In this document: positions 26,343 to 36,352 of the stretch, one piece after another
How positions within the stretch are numbered: the first letter of the stretch is position 1
How the letters are laid out: each line of letters opens with the position of its first letter
From: JBAXTZ01 sp041666525
Lineage (GTDB): Bacteria > Bacillota > Negativicutes > JBAXTZ01
Direction of reading: 5' to 3'
DNA: 64,000 nt
Assembly: GCA_041666525.1 (NCBI GenBank)
Contig: JBAYGT010000001.1
Location: 248,001 to 312,000 of the forward strand
Notes under the pieces: generated by a model
The model's database searches: none
What the model was told of the DNA's origin: nothing
Seen by the model: only the letters and a program-made list of their open reading frames with translations
Position numbers and translations under genes: made by a program

Positions 26343-27821
26343 TCACCGATCAATACAAGCATAGCACAATTCAAAACTCTTATTAATCAGCGGAAAATCG
26401 GCAATAATATCGTTAGCAACACAATATGGGATTACCGGCCAGTTGGCATAAGATGCCGAGCGGACAAAACAGCGGTATATTGTATTGTTTTCACCAAACA
26501 TCAGCCAGTGAATATTCATTCCCCGCGCCGATTCACTCCAGCCAATAGCTTGGGTATATGGTTTAATATTTTCGACTGAAACTACTGGTTCCCCACTTGC
26601 CGGAATCTGTTCAATTATTTGTCGTAATATATTAACCGAATTCCATACTTCATTTATCCGTATATTCATTCGCGCTGCAACATCACCAGCTTGCTCACAC
26701 GCTACATCAAACACCAGTTGATCATAGCCGCCATACGAAAAATCGAAACGGCTGTCTTCGGCAATTCCTGATGCTCGTGCAGCAACACCGACCGCACACA
26801 TTTTTTCAGCAATATCCTTATCCAACACACCGGTCGTTTCAATTCTGTTCAAAAAAGCCGGTCGCTCATCGAGAATTTCGGTCAACTCGCAGAATTCCTC
26901 AAATACATCTTCGATCGCAAAAACTGCCTCTTTCAAATCGTCATCCGGAATATCAAACGCCACACCACCCGGCCGGACATAATCACGCAGCCAGCGGCTG
27001 CCGGTCAGCTGTTCGTTCTGACGCAGCAATTCTTCTTTCAAACGCGAACCGACACTGACCGCTACCGCGAAGCCGCAACCGGCGCCAAGATTGCCGACAT
27101 CGCCAATATGATTATATAAACGTTCCATTTCAGCAATAAATATCCGCAAACTTGCGGCCCGCGCGCTAATAACGCATCCGGCAGCTTTTTCCACCGCCTG
27201 CGAATAAGACAGGGCGTGCGACACAGTACAAGCGCCGCAAATTCGCGTTGCCGAAAAATAGGCCGCGGCATAATGCTTACCTTCCATAGTTTTTTCGATA
27301 CCGCGATGTGTAAAAAACAGCTTGGCGTCGAGCTTGACAATATTCTCACCGTTTTGGGTAAAACGAAAATGTCCTGGTTCAATTATTCCGGCGTGAATCG
27401 GGCCAACCGGAACTTCAAAAAAAAATTCTTCCAGCCGATTGGGTTCATCTGGACAGTACTCTTTACAATTGCTATTTTTCGCGTCCTTGCGCATCGGAAA
27501 ATCACCGGTCATGCCGGCGTGGATGATTAACGGCTGCAATTGCGGATGACCAAGCGGCCGCAACCCGAACAAATCGTGAATCTCGCGTTCATACCAGGAC
27601 GCCGACGGCAACAACGGCGTAAGCGAAGGAAACTTGTCGTCCTCTACCAACAAACCAAACTGATTAATTTCTCCGGCTGCTTTGTCGGCAACTAATGCAT
27701 AAATCGCAAAGCAGCCATTAATTTCACGTTCGTCGTTCGCAAAAACGCACTGCAATTTCCCATGCAGAGTCGCCTGTGTTATAGCCTCGATCCATATTGC
27801 TACATTCTTCGTTCTAGCCAT
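26343..27821 (-). CDS. hyfG: Group 4 [NiFe]-hydrogenase large subunit with fused NuoC-like domain (HyfG like), cluster 1
   Basis: 492 residues from MARTKNVAIW, behind AGGA. Residues about 1-120 are a 30-kDa NuoC-like domain (EREIHDLFGL). The rest is the 49-kDa NuoD/large subunit with GPIHAGIIEPGHFRF. The four nickel-iron cysteines are present: RICGAC (residues 195 and 198) and the C-terminal LCYAC (486 and 489). The second motif has Leu where most hydrogenases have Pro (DPCxxC). It should be an active H2-evolving or H2-oxidising catalytic subunit; nickel insertion proteins (Hyp) are not in this window. Confidence 0.9.
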   Translation of the reverse strand: MARTKNVAIWIEAITQATLHGKLQCVFANDEREINGCFAIYALVADKAAGEINQFGLLVEDDKFPSLTPLLPSASWYEREIHDLFGLRPLGHPQLQPLIIHAGMTGDFPMRKDAKNSNCKEYCPDEPNRLEEFFFEVPVGPIHAGIIEPGHFRFTQNGENIVKLDAKLFFTHRGIEKTMEGKHYAAAYFSATRICGACTVSHALSYSQAVEKAAGCVISARAASLRIFIAEMERLYNHIGDVGNLGAGCGFAVAVSVGSRLKEELLRQNEQLTGSRWLRDYVRPGGVAFDIPDDDLKEAVFAIEDVFEEFCELTEILDERPAFLNRIETTGVLDKDIAEKMCAVGVAARASGIAEDSRFDFSYGGYDQLVFDVACEQAGDVAARMNIRINEVWNSVNILRQIIEQIPASGEPVVSVENIKPYTQAIGWSESARGMNIHWLMFGENNTIYRCFVRSASYANWPVIPYCVANDIIADFPLINKSFELCYACIDR

Positions 27822-27865
27822 ATCTTCGTCCTCTTTCCTCAAACCATTGCTACGGCTGCCCTAAA

Positions 27866-29314
27866 CTAATTTGAGATAATTAACGCGGCATTATGTAACA
27901 ATCGTTGTAACGGATTAGGTAACGCCAACCCCATAACCAATAACAACAACAACATAATCGCCGAAACAGAAATTACAACTTTTGAAGGTTGGGCGTACAT
28001 TTTTTCACCCTTCTGCCCGCCGCAACACAAATTCATAACCGCCTTGAGCATCAAAATAAATATCACCGCAATCGCTGCCAAAGCTATTGTTGCGACCAGC
28101 CAATGTCCGCCCGCCATTAATCCGAACATAATGTAAAGTTTGCTAAAAAAAACTGCAAAAGGCGGCAACCCAGCCAAAGATGCAACGGCAAAAAACATCA
28201 ACCAACCAAGCTTTGGCGACTTTGTAAACAGCATTGTCACTCTGGTTATTTGTTTGGTCCTAAATACATGAATTATTTCACCGGTCAAATAGAATAACAG
28301 CGTTTTGTTTAGCGCATGGTTAAAAATATGAAACAGCAATCCGTAGGCTGCCAGATAGCAGTTTCCTGCTAATCCCAAAGTAATAATTCCGATGTTTTCA
28401 ATACTGGAATAAGCCAGCAACCGCTTCAAATCATTTTGCTTGTATACAAAAGGTATCACGATTATTATTGAAAACAGCGCAAAAAAAATCAGCAATCCTT
28501 GCCACACAAGCGGATGCAAAATCAATTTAAATATTATTACATTGCGAATAAGCGCGTAAATCGCCGCCGAAATCAGACCGCCGGATAATAGTGCGCTGAT
28601 TGGCGCCGGTGACTGACTATAGGCATCGGGCAGCCAGGTGTGCATCGGCGCAAAACCAGCTTTAGTGCCATAGCCAATCAAAATAAATAAAAACGCCAAC
28701 AAAGAAAGATTTGGTTCATAAACACGCGCGCTGTCATGCAACGACTGCCAGTTTAGTGAAGCAGCTTCAGTGCCACAGGCATTGACCTGCAAATAATATA
28801 ACAATATTGTGCCTAACAACGCAAAACAGATACCGATTGTGCAAATAATTACATATTTCCAGGCCGCTTCCAGCGACTGCCGCGTCAAATTAAATGCAAT
28901 CAGCAAGGTTGAAACAACTGTTGTTGCCTCAATCGCCACCCATACCAAACCAGCGTTATTTAACGTAACCACTAAAATCATCGAAAGAATAAACAGCTGC
29001 AGCAAAAAATAGTATTGTCCCTTCTTTCGCGCCATAAGATCGTCCCGCTTGAGATGTTCAGCGGATACAATAACGCAAGATAAAGAAAGGATACCAATTG
29101 CCAGTAATAATATCGCAGATATAGCATCGATGCAAAAAAACTGACCGCTGACTATTTTGTTTTCCGAAACATAATATGCAATCAGCGCCGAACAACCGCC
29201 AGTGACCACTGCAGCGCAATAATTCACTGCATGCAGCCGGCGTTCGTTAAGTTCAAAAGCGCTATACCCGGCAACAATTAGTAACGTACCAAGCATTATG
29301 TATAACAGATTCAT
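27866..29314 (-). CDS. hyfF: HyfF/NuoN-like proton-channel subunit, cluster 1
   Basis: 482 residues, about fourteen membrane helices. The antiporter-like signatures are there: WVAIEATTVVSTLLIAF with the TM5 Glu, GYGTKAGFAPMHTWLPDA with the channel Lys, and KQNDLKRLLAYSSIENIG. This is one of the two Mrp-like ion-translocating subunits of the complex. ATG follows AGGA-rich sequence. It is 12 bases after the HyfE-like gene and 44 before hyfG. Confidence 0.9.
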   Translation of the reverse strand: MNLLYIMLGTLLIVAGYSAFELNERRLHAVNYCAAVVTGGCSALIAYYVSENKIVSGQFFCIDAISAILLLAIGILSLSCVIVSAEHLKRDDLMARKKGQYYFLLQLFILSMILVVTLNNAGLVWVAIEATTVVSTLLIAFNLTRQSLEAAWKYVIICTIGICFALLGTILLYYLQVNACGTEAASLNWQSLHDSARVYEPNLSLLAFLFILIGYGTKAGFAPMHTWLPDAYSQSPAPISALLSGGLISAAIYALIRNVIIFKLILHPLVWQGLLIFFALFSIIIVIPFVYKQNDLKRLLAYSSIENIGIITLGLAGNCYLAAYGLLFHIFNHALNKTLLFYLTGEIIHVFRTKQITRVTMLFTKSPKLGWLMFFAVASLAGLPPFAVFFSKLYIMFGLMAGGHWLVATIALAAIAVIFILMLKAVMNLCCGGQKGEKMYAQPSKVVISVSAIMLLLLLVMGLALPNPLQRLLHNAALIISN

Positions 29315-29326
29315 ATAATATTTCCT

Positions 29327-29950
29327 TCACTCTTTCAAACCGGTCAGTTCGCCGACATCCGTAGTCGCAAAAGACAAGCGAATTTTTTTGGTCAAAAAAC
29401 CAAGAATGACCGCTACAAAAAGTACATCCAATAGAATCCCGAACTCAATAATTACCGGCATTCCTTTGGTGACAGACAAGCCCAGCAAATATAACCCGTT
29501 CTCCATCGTCATCAAACCAATTATCTGCATAAGCGCCTGCCGCCGGATAATAATAAAAGTCATCCCCATCAAAAACAACGCCAATGAAACCGCCAATGCA
29601 TCGCTATTGAGAATGTTAGGCAAAAACCGACCCACGGCAGCGTAAGAAAGAACGAGACAACCGCCAAATGCCAGCGACGTACAATTGGCTCCAAGCGCTG
29701 TATTATCTTCCTTCATTTTGATTCGCCCGGTCACACGCAGCATAATTCGCGGTATCCAATACGCCTTGACGATCAGCGTCAGCAACGCAGCGATGAAAAT
29801 GTGAGACTCTTTATTTTCCCAGCCCGCAAATAAACAGAAGCAAGCAATAATGAAAGACTGTAACCAAAAAATCATAACTGCTGAACGGATATTGATGGTA
29901 CGTGTCAGCAAATAGACAGTAATAACCAAAAACAATAAAAGAATACTCAT
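29327..29950 (-). CDS. hyfE: HyfE-like membrane subunit, cluster 1
   Basis: 207 residues from MSILLLFLVITVYL. The ATG at 29950 lies 6 bases behind GGGGGT; the TTG upstream has no ribosome site. About six helices; the C-terminal part (MTMENGLYLLGLSVTKGMP) resembles the NuoK-like fold of HyfE. It belongs to the membrane arm linking the HyfB and HyfF channels to HyfC. It has a paralogue at 36353-37000. Confidence 0.85.
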   Translation of the reverse strand: MSILLLFLVITVYLLTRTINIRSAVMIFWLQSFIIACFCLFAGWENKESHIFIAALLTLIVKAYWIPRIMLRVTGRIKMKEDNTALGANCTSLAFGGCLVLSYAAVGRFLPNILNSDALAVSLALFLMGMTFIIIRRQALMQIIGLMTMENGLYLLGLSVTKGMPVIIEFGILLDVLFVAVILGFLTKKIRLSFATTDVGELTGLKE

Positions 29951-30007
29951 GAATGAACCCCCGGTTAAATTACCAAGTAGTCGAGTTATCAAGTAATCGT
30001 AGCTTTT

Positions 30008-30904
30008 TTACTGGATGAATATTGAAAATATTGCGAGCGCAATTGCCACAAGCATAAAACCTGGTACGCGGAACACCCGCATTTTATTGGTCATAGTTTC
30101 CGTAACCGCCAAAGCAACCAACATAAACAGAATTTTCAACAACAAAACACCCCAGTACGAGAAAACACTCATGTTATGCCACAATTGCCAGGGAATAAAA
30201 ATTTGGGCGAAAATTACAACATAAATCACTTGCTTCATTTGTGCTGCCCAAGTAATCAACGCCAATCGTTTACCCGAATATTCAAGCAACATCGCCTCAT
30301 GCACCATCGTCAATTCCAGGTGAGTATCTGGATTATCTACCGGAATTCTTCCGGATTCTGCAACCGTTAACATGAAAAAAGCTATTGCCGCCAATAAACT
30401 CTGCAAATTCAGCGGTGTCTGTATCTGCAATGCCGCTATCGTTGAAAGAGCCGTTCCACTGGTATAGATTTTCGCAAACAATATCACCAATAGTGCCGGT
30501 TCAAACAAAATCGAGAAAAACAACTCGCGTTCGGCGCCAATACCGGCAAACGAACTACCGGCATCAAATGCCGCCAATACCAAAGCAATTCTGGCCGCAG
30601 CCAACAACCCGACCAACAGAAATATCTCTATACGGTTGACATAATACAACAGCAAGGGCAACAGCGATGCTGCCGTGAAAATCGCCATGAAATAAATATA
30701 TGGCGCAATACGAAAGAGCGCGGTCGTTCGCCGCGATATCACCTCAGACTTATGCAACAGCTTCCAGAGATCAAAATATGGTTGCAGCACTGTGAAGCCA
30801 CGACGATTTTGCATATACGCTTTTAGTTTTTTTATTATTCCGATGCATAGTGGTGCCAACGTCAAAATAATTATTGCAGTAACAATATTAAACAACACAC
30901 TCAT
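30008..30904 (-). CDS. hyfC: HyfC/NuoH-like membrane anchor subunit, cluster 1
   Basis: 298 residues, about eight helices. The NuoH-family cytoplasmic loop ESGRIPVDNPDTHLELTM, followed by the EAMLLEYSGKRLAL stretch, is well conserved; the NuoH fold docks the soluble hydrogenase module and starts the proton path. ATG follows GAGGT at 6 bases. It lies 9 bases after hyfB and 57 before the HyfE-like gene. Confidence 0.93.
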   Translation of the reverse strand: MSVLFNIVTAIIILTLAPLCIGIIKKLKAYMQNRRGFTVLQPYFDLWKLLHKSEVISRRTTALFRIAPYIYFMAIFTAASLLPLLLYYVNRIEIFLLVGLLAAARIALVLAAFDAGSSFAGIGAERELFFSILFEPALLVILFAKIYTSGTALSTIAALQIQTPLNLQSLLAAIAFFMLTVAESGRIPVDNPDTHLELTMVHEAMLLEYSGKRLALITWAAQMKQVIYVVIFAQIFIPWQLWHNMSVFSYWGVLLLKILFMLVALAVTETMTNKMRVFRVPGFMLVAIALAIFSIFIQ

Positions 30905-30913
30905 ATATTTACC

Positions 30914-32827
30914 TCAAATAAACACGACAACGATAAGCAAAATTACCGTTACTGCCAAAATATATGTCACATATTCATGCAAATTTCCGCTCTGCATTCT
31001 GCGCACATATCCCGACCAGCAATTTAACCGTTCAATGATTTTGGCGGTGTGGTTTTCAAACATCCGGCCAAAATTGTTTGACATAATTCGTAGCAACGGC
31101 TGTGAAATACCACGTGCCGAATATTGCATATTTTTGTCTGGTATATTTCCACAACACCACGTTTCGTCAACAGACACTGTGCGCCTGCCGCCAACAGCAG
31201 TAATCAACCGGGTAACTATATATGCGAAAATCAACGTAATAATCAACGGTAAAATTATCGCATAATTCCCACCACTGCCGTAAAGTCTGAAATAACCGCT
31301 CAAAGCCGTGCAACCGGACAAATCGAATATCTGCATCTTGCCAATAACATCAGCAAAAACCAACGCAATCACTCCGGGCAACAATCCGATAATCAACGCT
31401 ACACCTAACAATATTTGCTGCGGCACCACCAGTAGTTTTCCATAATCGGGAAATTCATAATACTGACTGCGCGGTGTACCAAAAAATGATACTCCCAACA
31501 ATCGCGTGAAGCTGACCACGACCATGGCAATGACGACTGCAAACGCCAATAGCGATATTATGGCAATCGTTTTGCCAACTGGACCGGGTATAACCGAAGT
31601 TAGCAAAACGATGCATTTAAACATCAACCATTCACTGATAAAGCAATTGAACAGCGGTACTCCGCAAATAGCGATGCCGGAAAGCACAAAGGTCCAACCG
31701 ACCAGTGGCAACCGTTTCATCAATCCGCCAAGTTGCTCGATATTGCCTTGGTGCGTTTGTTTTAACACCGTTGAAGCGCACAAAAACAGTGACCCTTTGA
31801 TTAATGCGTGGTTTAAAGCGTGCAATAAAGCCGCAGCAAATGCCAAAACCGCGAAAGTGTTGTATCCGAGAATTTTATATAACAACGAAACGCCGATAAG
31901 TGCAAAAATCAATCCCATGTTTTCAATACTCGAGCAGGCCAGCACCCGTTTTATCTCCTGTTCGTGCAACGACAGATAAATTCCGTACAACGCCGACAAT
32001 AACCCAAAGGCTATCACAACCAACGCAACAACATACGAATCCAGCACACAAAATTGAAAAGCAAATCTGATCAAACCATATAACGCCATCTTTAGCATTA
32101 CCGCGGATAACAGCGCTGAAATGTTTCCCGGAGCGGCGGCATGCGCTGCCGGTAACCAGCCGTGCGCCGGAACAATACCGGCTTTTATTGAAAAACCAAT
32201 GAAGGCGAAAAGGAAGATAACAATTGATGTTCTGGAATCGACCGTCGCGAGTTTATAAACAGAAAAATCAAAGCTATGATAACAGGAATAAAGCATAGTG
32301 AACGCGGCAATAATAAACACCGCGCCAAATTGCGCGGCAACGAAATATATCCACGCGGCACGCTTAACTTTAATGTCGGCATAATTATGATTAATCAACA
32401 AAAACGTAGTTAGCGCCATCATTTCCCAAACAAATAAAAATTCCAGCGAATTATCAACGGAAAAAATCAAAAACAGCAATAGTAAAAACAAATTACCTAA
32501 AGCAGCAAGTACACGGGGATTGTCATTTAATTCAATATATTTCATGCCATAGACTGAAACTGCAATACCAACAATACTAGTTAACAGCAAAAAAAACGCC
32601 GCTAGCGCATCGATATTAAGCGACAAATTGCCGTACACAGTAACCGGGTCAACATGAAAAACAATCGCACCGCCAAGTAATGCCAAAACCGCAACGACAC
32701 CGACCAGCGCCGAGCCAATTGCTCCCAGCAACGACGAAATCAGCGCTGCCTGCTTTTTCATTACCACCGGAGTTGCTATCGCCAGCAAATAAATTGTTAA
32801 TATCAGCAACAAAAGACTATCGGTCAT
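30914..32827 (-). CDS. hyfB: HyfB/NuoL-like proton-channel subunit, cluster 1
   Basis: 637 residues, about sixteen helices. Antiporter-like motifs are FLFVWEMMALTTFLLIN with the TM5 Glu, GFSIKAGIVPAHGWLPAAH with the channel Lys, and EIKRVLACSSIENMGL. The C-terminus extends past the 14-helix core, ending in about 80 residues that include one more amphipathic or membrane helix, as in HyfB. It is the first gene of cluster 1. No convincing promoter could be placed in the 190 bases up to the divergent rpsT. Confidence 0.92.
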   Translation of the reverse strand: MTDSLLLLILTIYLLAIATPVVMKKQAALISSLLGAIGSALVGVVAVLALLGGAIVFHVDPVTVYGNLSLNIDALAAFFLLLTSIVGIAVSVYGMKYIELNDNPRVLAALGNLFLLLLFLIFSVDNSLEFLFVWEMMALTTFLLINHNYADIKVKRAAWIYFVAAQFGAVFIIAAFTMLYSCYHSFDFSVYKLATVDSRTSIVIFLFAFIGFSIKAGIVPAHGWLPAAHAAAPGNISALLSAVMLKMALYGLIRFAFQFCVLDSYVVALVVIAFGLLSALYGIYLSLHEQEIKRVLACSSIENMGLIFALIGVSLLYKILGYNTFAVLAFAAALLHALNHALIKGSLFLCASTVLKQTHQGNIEQLGGLMKRLPLVGWTFVLSGIAICGVPLFNCFISEWLMFKCIVLLTSVIPGPVGKTIAIISLLAFAVVIAMVVVSFTRLLGVSFFGTPRSQYYEFPDYGKLLVVPQQILLGVALIIGLLPGVIALVFADVIGKMQIFDLSGCTALSGYFRLYGSGGNYAIILPLIITLIFAYIVTRLITAVGGRRTVSVDETWCCGNIPDKNMQYSARGISQPLLRIMSNNFGRMFENHTAKIIERLNCWSGYVRRMQSGNLHEYVTYILAVTVILLIVVVFI

Positions 32828-32958
32828 GTATTACCTCTTATTCGTCAACAATCGTCGATATTCATTATCAATCAACATTCTATCAAATAATTCCACTGTT
32901 TTCCATGTACATCGCCAATAAATTACCCGTTCAACAACAATACTTTGCAATATTTTTG

Positions 32959-32987
32959 TTGCATTTTTTTTTTTATCATGTTAACAT
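32959..32987 (+). promoter_or_regulatory. Probable rpsT promoter
   Basis: TTGCAT (32959-32964), 17-base T-rich spacer, TAACAT (32982-32987), about 30 bases before the start codon. Confidence 0.5.
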
Positions 32988-33018
32988 TTCCTAGTAAATT
33001 TGAAAAGGAGGTGAACGT

Positions 33019-33276
33019 ATGCCGAATATTAAATCGTCAATCCGTAGTGTAAAAACCGATGCCACACGTCACGCTGCAAACGTTTCTGTGAAATCAGCCG
33101 TTCGAACCGCAACGCGAAAAGTTAATGAGATGGTTGCTACCGGCAAAAGCGCCGAGGCCAAAGACCTCCTGCCAGCTACTGCCAGTATTATTGATAAAGC
33201 TGCCGCAAAAGGAATACTCCACAAAAATACCGCTGCGCGGCGAAAATCGCGTCTGGCAAAAAAAATCAACGGATAA
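33019..33276 (+). CDS. rpsT: Small-subunit ribosomal protein S20
   Basis: 85 residues, the normal length, Lys/Ala-rich and fully helical, beginning PNIKSSIRSVKTD and ending AARRKSRLAKKING, as in bS20. AAAGGAGGTGA gives a near-perfect ribosome site. It is a single-gene transcript, opposite in direction to everything around it, caught between two hydrogenase-type clusters. In related genomes it normally lies next to holA. Confidence 0.97.
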   Translation: MPNIKSSIRSVKTDATRHAANVSVKSAVRTATRKVNEMVATGKSAEAKDLLPATASIIDKAAAKGILHKNTAARRKSRLAKKING

Positions 33277-33290
33277 TTAAAAGTGACTTA

Positions 33291-33324
33291 AAAAGCGATT
33301 GTGATTAAACACAATCGCTTTTTT
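33291..33324. terminator. Bidirectional terminator of rpsT and cluster 2
   Basis: A 13-bp stem AAAAGCGATTGTG / CACAATCGCTTTT around ATTAAA, with T runs on both strands. It separates rpsT from the convergent last gene of cluster 2. Confidence 0.9.
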
Positions 33325-33337
33325 GTATTTAATCAAT

Positions 33338-34903
33338 TTACAAATCATTACCGGAATACGACAAATTGAAGCTTTTGTTGATCAATGGAAAGTCCGGCAC
33401 AATATTACCGACAGCCGCATATGGCAACACTGACCAGTTAACAAACGACGGATCGAGCGGAAACACACGGTTAATATTGCCTTCGCTATCGGTAGTTACA
33501 AAATAAATTATTTCCCCGCGCCAACCTTCAACAATGCTGATTGCTAAAGAGTTTTTTTTCAAAATAGTCTTTGCCGCCTTTTCCGTGATTTCTCCAGCTG
33601 GTAGTTGGTCCAGCGTCGCCTGAATAATCCGTAAGGCAGCAAAAACTTCTTTAATCCGTATCAAAAACCGTGACAAAACATCGCCGTTCGTTAAAACTTC
33701 AATTTTCTCATGCATCAACTGATCGTAAGCTGCATAAGGAAAATCCAGCCGGGCATCAATACGTATCCCCGTTGCCCGCGCTGCAACACCCAAAATGCCA
33801 AAATCTTTGGCAATATTTTGTTCAAGTTTTCCTGTACCCTTTAAGCGGTTGAGCAGCGTCGCGCTGGTTTCAGTTATTTTAATTAGCTCGTCAAAATCTT
33901 TGGCGATATTAACCAATTCATTTTGCAAAAATTGTTTTTCTTCGTTACTGATATCTTTGTTTGCTCCGCCAACAACATTTATTCCCCGAAGAAAACGGTT
34001 GCCGCCAATCCGTTCATTAAGCCGCATGATTATTTCCCGTAACCGTGCCCCGTTGGCACCGCCAAAATTAAACCCGGTATCGACCATAATCGCACCGATA
34101 TCGCCAAAATGATTAGCCAAACGTTCCAGTTCAGCGTAGATTACCCGTAAAAATTGCGCACGTCTGGACGGAACAATTCCGCTTACCATTTCCAGCGCCT
34201 GACAAAAACACAGTGAATGACTAAACGAACTGTCACCGGAAATTTTTTCGGAGAGTTTTATGCAATCGTTAATGGCAAGTGTTTCAAACAACTTCTCGCT
34301 GCCCTTATGGGTAAACCCCAGTCGCGGTTCAAGCAGCATTATTTCTTCGCCAACTACGCTGAACCGAAAATAGCCCGGCTCGATGATGCCGGCATGTATC
34401 GGTCCAACCGGGATTTCATAAACGCTTTCACCGTCGAGTTTTTGAAATTTGTAGTTGCCATTATTGCAAAGTGGTTTTATGCAACCATTGACGTTTTTTC
34501 TTAACGGATAAATATCATCCGGCCAATTGTCGTGTAAAATAATCGGCCGAAGATCCGGGTGTCCAATCGGTGTCAGTCCAAAAAAAGTCTTGATTTTGCG
34601 TTCGAAATTCAGCGCTTTATGGACAATTGCAGTAACAGACGGAAATTTCTGCGTATTTTGCAGCCTGATGTATGGAACGATGAACATTCGGCAGTCCGGG
34701 GCGCCAAACACATACCATATTCTGAACTGATTTTGGCTCTCTTGCTCAACAGTTGCCGTGATGAGCTTTAACGGCAATTTGCCCACATTATGCAAATCAC
34801 TAATAACCTGTTCGATATTATAGATTTCCACTTCAAACGAAACCACGTTAGCACTTAATTCAACTTTTGCACCATCAGGAATATATTTATTGAATTTCTT
34901 CAT
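33338..34903 (-). CDS. Hydrogenase-like large subunit lacking the nickel-iron ligands (Ehr-type), cluster 2
   Basis: 521 residues: NuoC-like domain (about 1-135) fused to a NuoD/large-subunit domain with GPIHAGIIEPGYFRF. Aligned by eye with the cluster 1 protein, the first cysteine pair (RICGAC) is KISGDS, giving Ser222 and Ser225. The C-terminal LCYAC is LSYSG, giving Ser515 and Gly518. All four Ni-Fe ligands are gone, but the reading frame is intact and the surrounding fold residues are kept (LERLANHFGDIGA, LGVAARATGI). This matches the energy-converting-hydrogenase-related (Ehr) group. It cannot be a hydrogenase; its activity is unknown. Confidence 0.9.
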   Translation of the reverse strand: MKKFNKYIPDGAKVELSANVVSFEVEIYNIEQVISDLHNVGKLPLKLITATVEQESQNQFRIWYVFGAPDCRMFIVPYIRLQNTQKFPSVTAIVHKALNFERKIKTFFGLTPIGHPDLRPIILHDNWPDDIYPLRKNVNGCIKPLCNNGNYKFQKLDGESVYEIPVGPIHAGIIEPGYFRFSVVGEEIMLLEPRLGFTHKGSEKLFETLAINDCIKLSEKISGDSSFSHSLCFCQALEMVSGIVPSRRAQFLRVIYAELERLANHFGDIGAIMVDTGFNFGGANGARLREIIMRLNERIGGNRFLRGINVVGGANKDISNEEKQFLQNELVNIAKDFDELIKITETSATLLNRLKGTGKLEQNIAKDFGILGVAARATGIRIDARLDFPYAAYDQLMHEKIEVLTNGDVLSRFLIRIKEVFAALRIIQATLDQLPAGEITEKAAKTILKKNSLAISIVEGWRGEIIYFVTTDSEGNINRVFPLDPSFVNWSVLPYAAVGNIVPDFPLINKSFNLSYSGNDL

Positions 34904-34904
34904 A

Positions 34905-36350
34905 CTAATAACCCGTCACTGCCTTTTTAATTAGTAACTGTAAAAATTGCGGCATATATAAGCTGAGGAACAAGGCTGCCGCGATTAACAACAGCGGCGG
35001 AATAATCAGCCAAACATCGGTCTCGCCTGCCTTAACATCCGGCGGCTTTGAGCCAAAAAACATTTTGCTGAAATGTTTTAAGAATCCGATGAATAAAATA
35101 CTGATAAACACTAGTGCTAAACACGCTATCCACACATTCCACTGCACCGCTTCAGCAAAAATGTATATCTTCGTAAAAAAAAGTCCGAACGGCGGCATTC
35201 CGGTAATCACCAAAAAGCCCGCAAAAAACATTACACCGGTTATTGGAAGCGCTGTACACATTCCGCGAATATTGGCAATTTTTGTAGTGCTGTAGCGCAG
35301 AAAAACTGAACCGGCCAGCAAAAACAATGCTGATTTAATTAACGAGTGATAAATAATATGCAGCAGGCCGGCAAACGCACCGAACCCTCCCAAACCAAAA
35401 CCGATAGCCACTATTCCCATGTTTTCGATACTGGAATAGGCTAGTAACCGTTTATAATTTTTTTGCGTAAAAATTGCCAGCGCCGATACAATAATTGAGC
35501 ATAATCCGAACATAATCAGCAAATTTTTTGTAACAGTACCAAACCCGACTGCAGTATCGGTAATCGCCTTGAATCTCAGTATTGAGATAAAAGCTACATT
35601 CAATAATACACCGGACAGTAGCGCGCTGATTGGCGCCGGTGCCTTGCCGTGTGCGTCTGGCAACCAGGTATGCATTGGCGCCAAACCGGCTTTAGTACCG
35701 TAACCGATAAGCACGAAAACAAAAGCAATTTTAGCAATTTGCGGATCCAATCTTATTGAACTAGCCAACAAATCTCTCCAAGTGGCAATGCCAACCACTG
35801 CCGAATTCTGCAAAGCTGTAAAATACAGCAGCGTCCCAAAAAAGCCTAATAACAGGCCGATAGAATTAATAATTAAATATTTCCAAGCCGCTTCAGTTGT
35901 TGTTTTCTTATTGTAAAAACTTATTAAAAACGTTGCAGACAACGTCGTGGCTTCAATCGCTATCCAGGTAAATATCGGACTGCTCGCCGTGGCAGTTAAA
36001 ACCATTACGGCCACAAATACGTTGAGCAAGGCAAAATATTGTTTAACTTTTTTGAATTCAATAATCTGTTTAGCGCTTTCTTGGCGCAAATATGCGACAG
36101 AATAGATACTAACTGCTAAGTCCAGACTACAAATTATCAATAAAACAATAGCACCCAGTTCATCAACAGCAAAAAACGAAAACGGATAATATGCACCAAA
36201 ATACGCCACATTATACACAACTGCCGCTGATAATGAAATTGCGGTCAGCGCAGCAACAGCAGTTGCTGTTTCAATGACAATACGCTTCTTACTGACCACC
36301 GCAAATATTGCCGCACCAAGCAGCGCTGAAAGAATAATTATTAATTCCAT
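34905..36350 (-). CDS. HyfF/NuoN-like channel subunit, cluster 2
   Basis: 481 residues, about fourteen helices, clear paralogue of the protein at 27866-29314. Channel residues are kept: TWIAIEATTLSATFLISF with the TM5 Glu, GYGTKAGLAPMHTWLPDAHG with the Lys, and KNYKRLLAYSSIENMG. Thus the ion-translocating machinery seems intact even though the partner soluble subunits lack redox centres. The ATG is behind AGGA. One base separates its stop from the large-subunit start. Confidence 0.9.
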   Translation of the reverse strand: MELIIILSALLGAAIFAVVSKKRIVIETATAVAALTAISLSAAVVYNVAYFGAYYPFSFFAVDELGAIVLLIICSLDLAVSIYSVAYLRQESAKQIIEFKKVKQYFALLNVFVAVMVLTATASSPIFTWIAIEATTLSATFLISFYNKKTTTEAAWKYLIINSIGLLLGFFGTLLYFTALQNSAVVGIATWRDLLASSIRLDPQIAKIAFVFVLIGYGTKAGLAPMHTWLPDAHGKAPAPISALLSGVLLNVAFISILRFKAITDTAVGFGTVTKNLLIMFGLCSIIVSALAIFTQKNYKRLLAYSSIENMGIVAIGFGLGGFGAFAGLLHIIYHSLIKSALFLLAGSVFLRYSTTKIANIRGMCTALPITGVMFFAGFLVITGMPPFGLFFTKIYIFAEAVQWNVWIACLALVFISILFIGFLKHFSKMFFGSKPPDVKAGETDVWLIIPPLLLIAAALFLSLYMPQFLQLLIKKAVTGY

Positions 36351-36352
36351 GT

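Noticed and set aside
33338..34903. Cluster 2 large subunit as a decayed pseudogene
   Set aside because: The frame is intact over 521 codons, the gene order is tight, the operon has a strong promoter, and non-ligand core residues are kept, all of which argue for a working protein.
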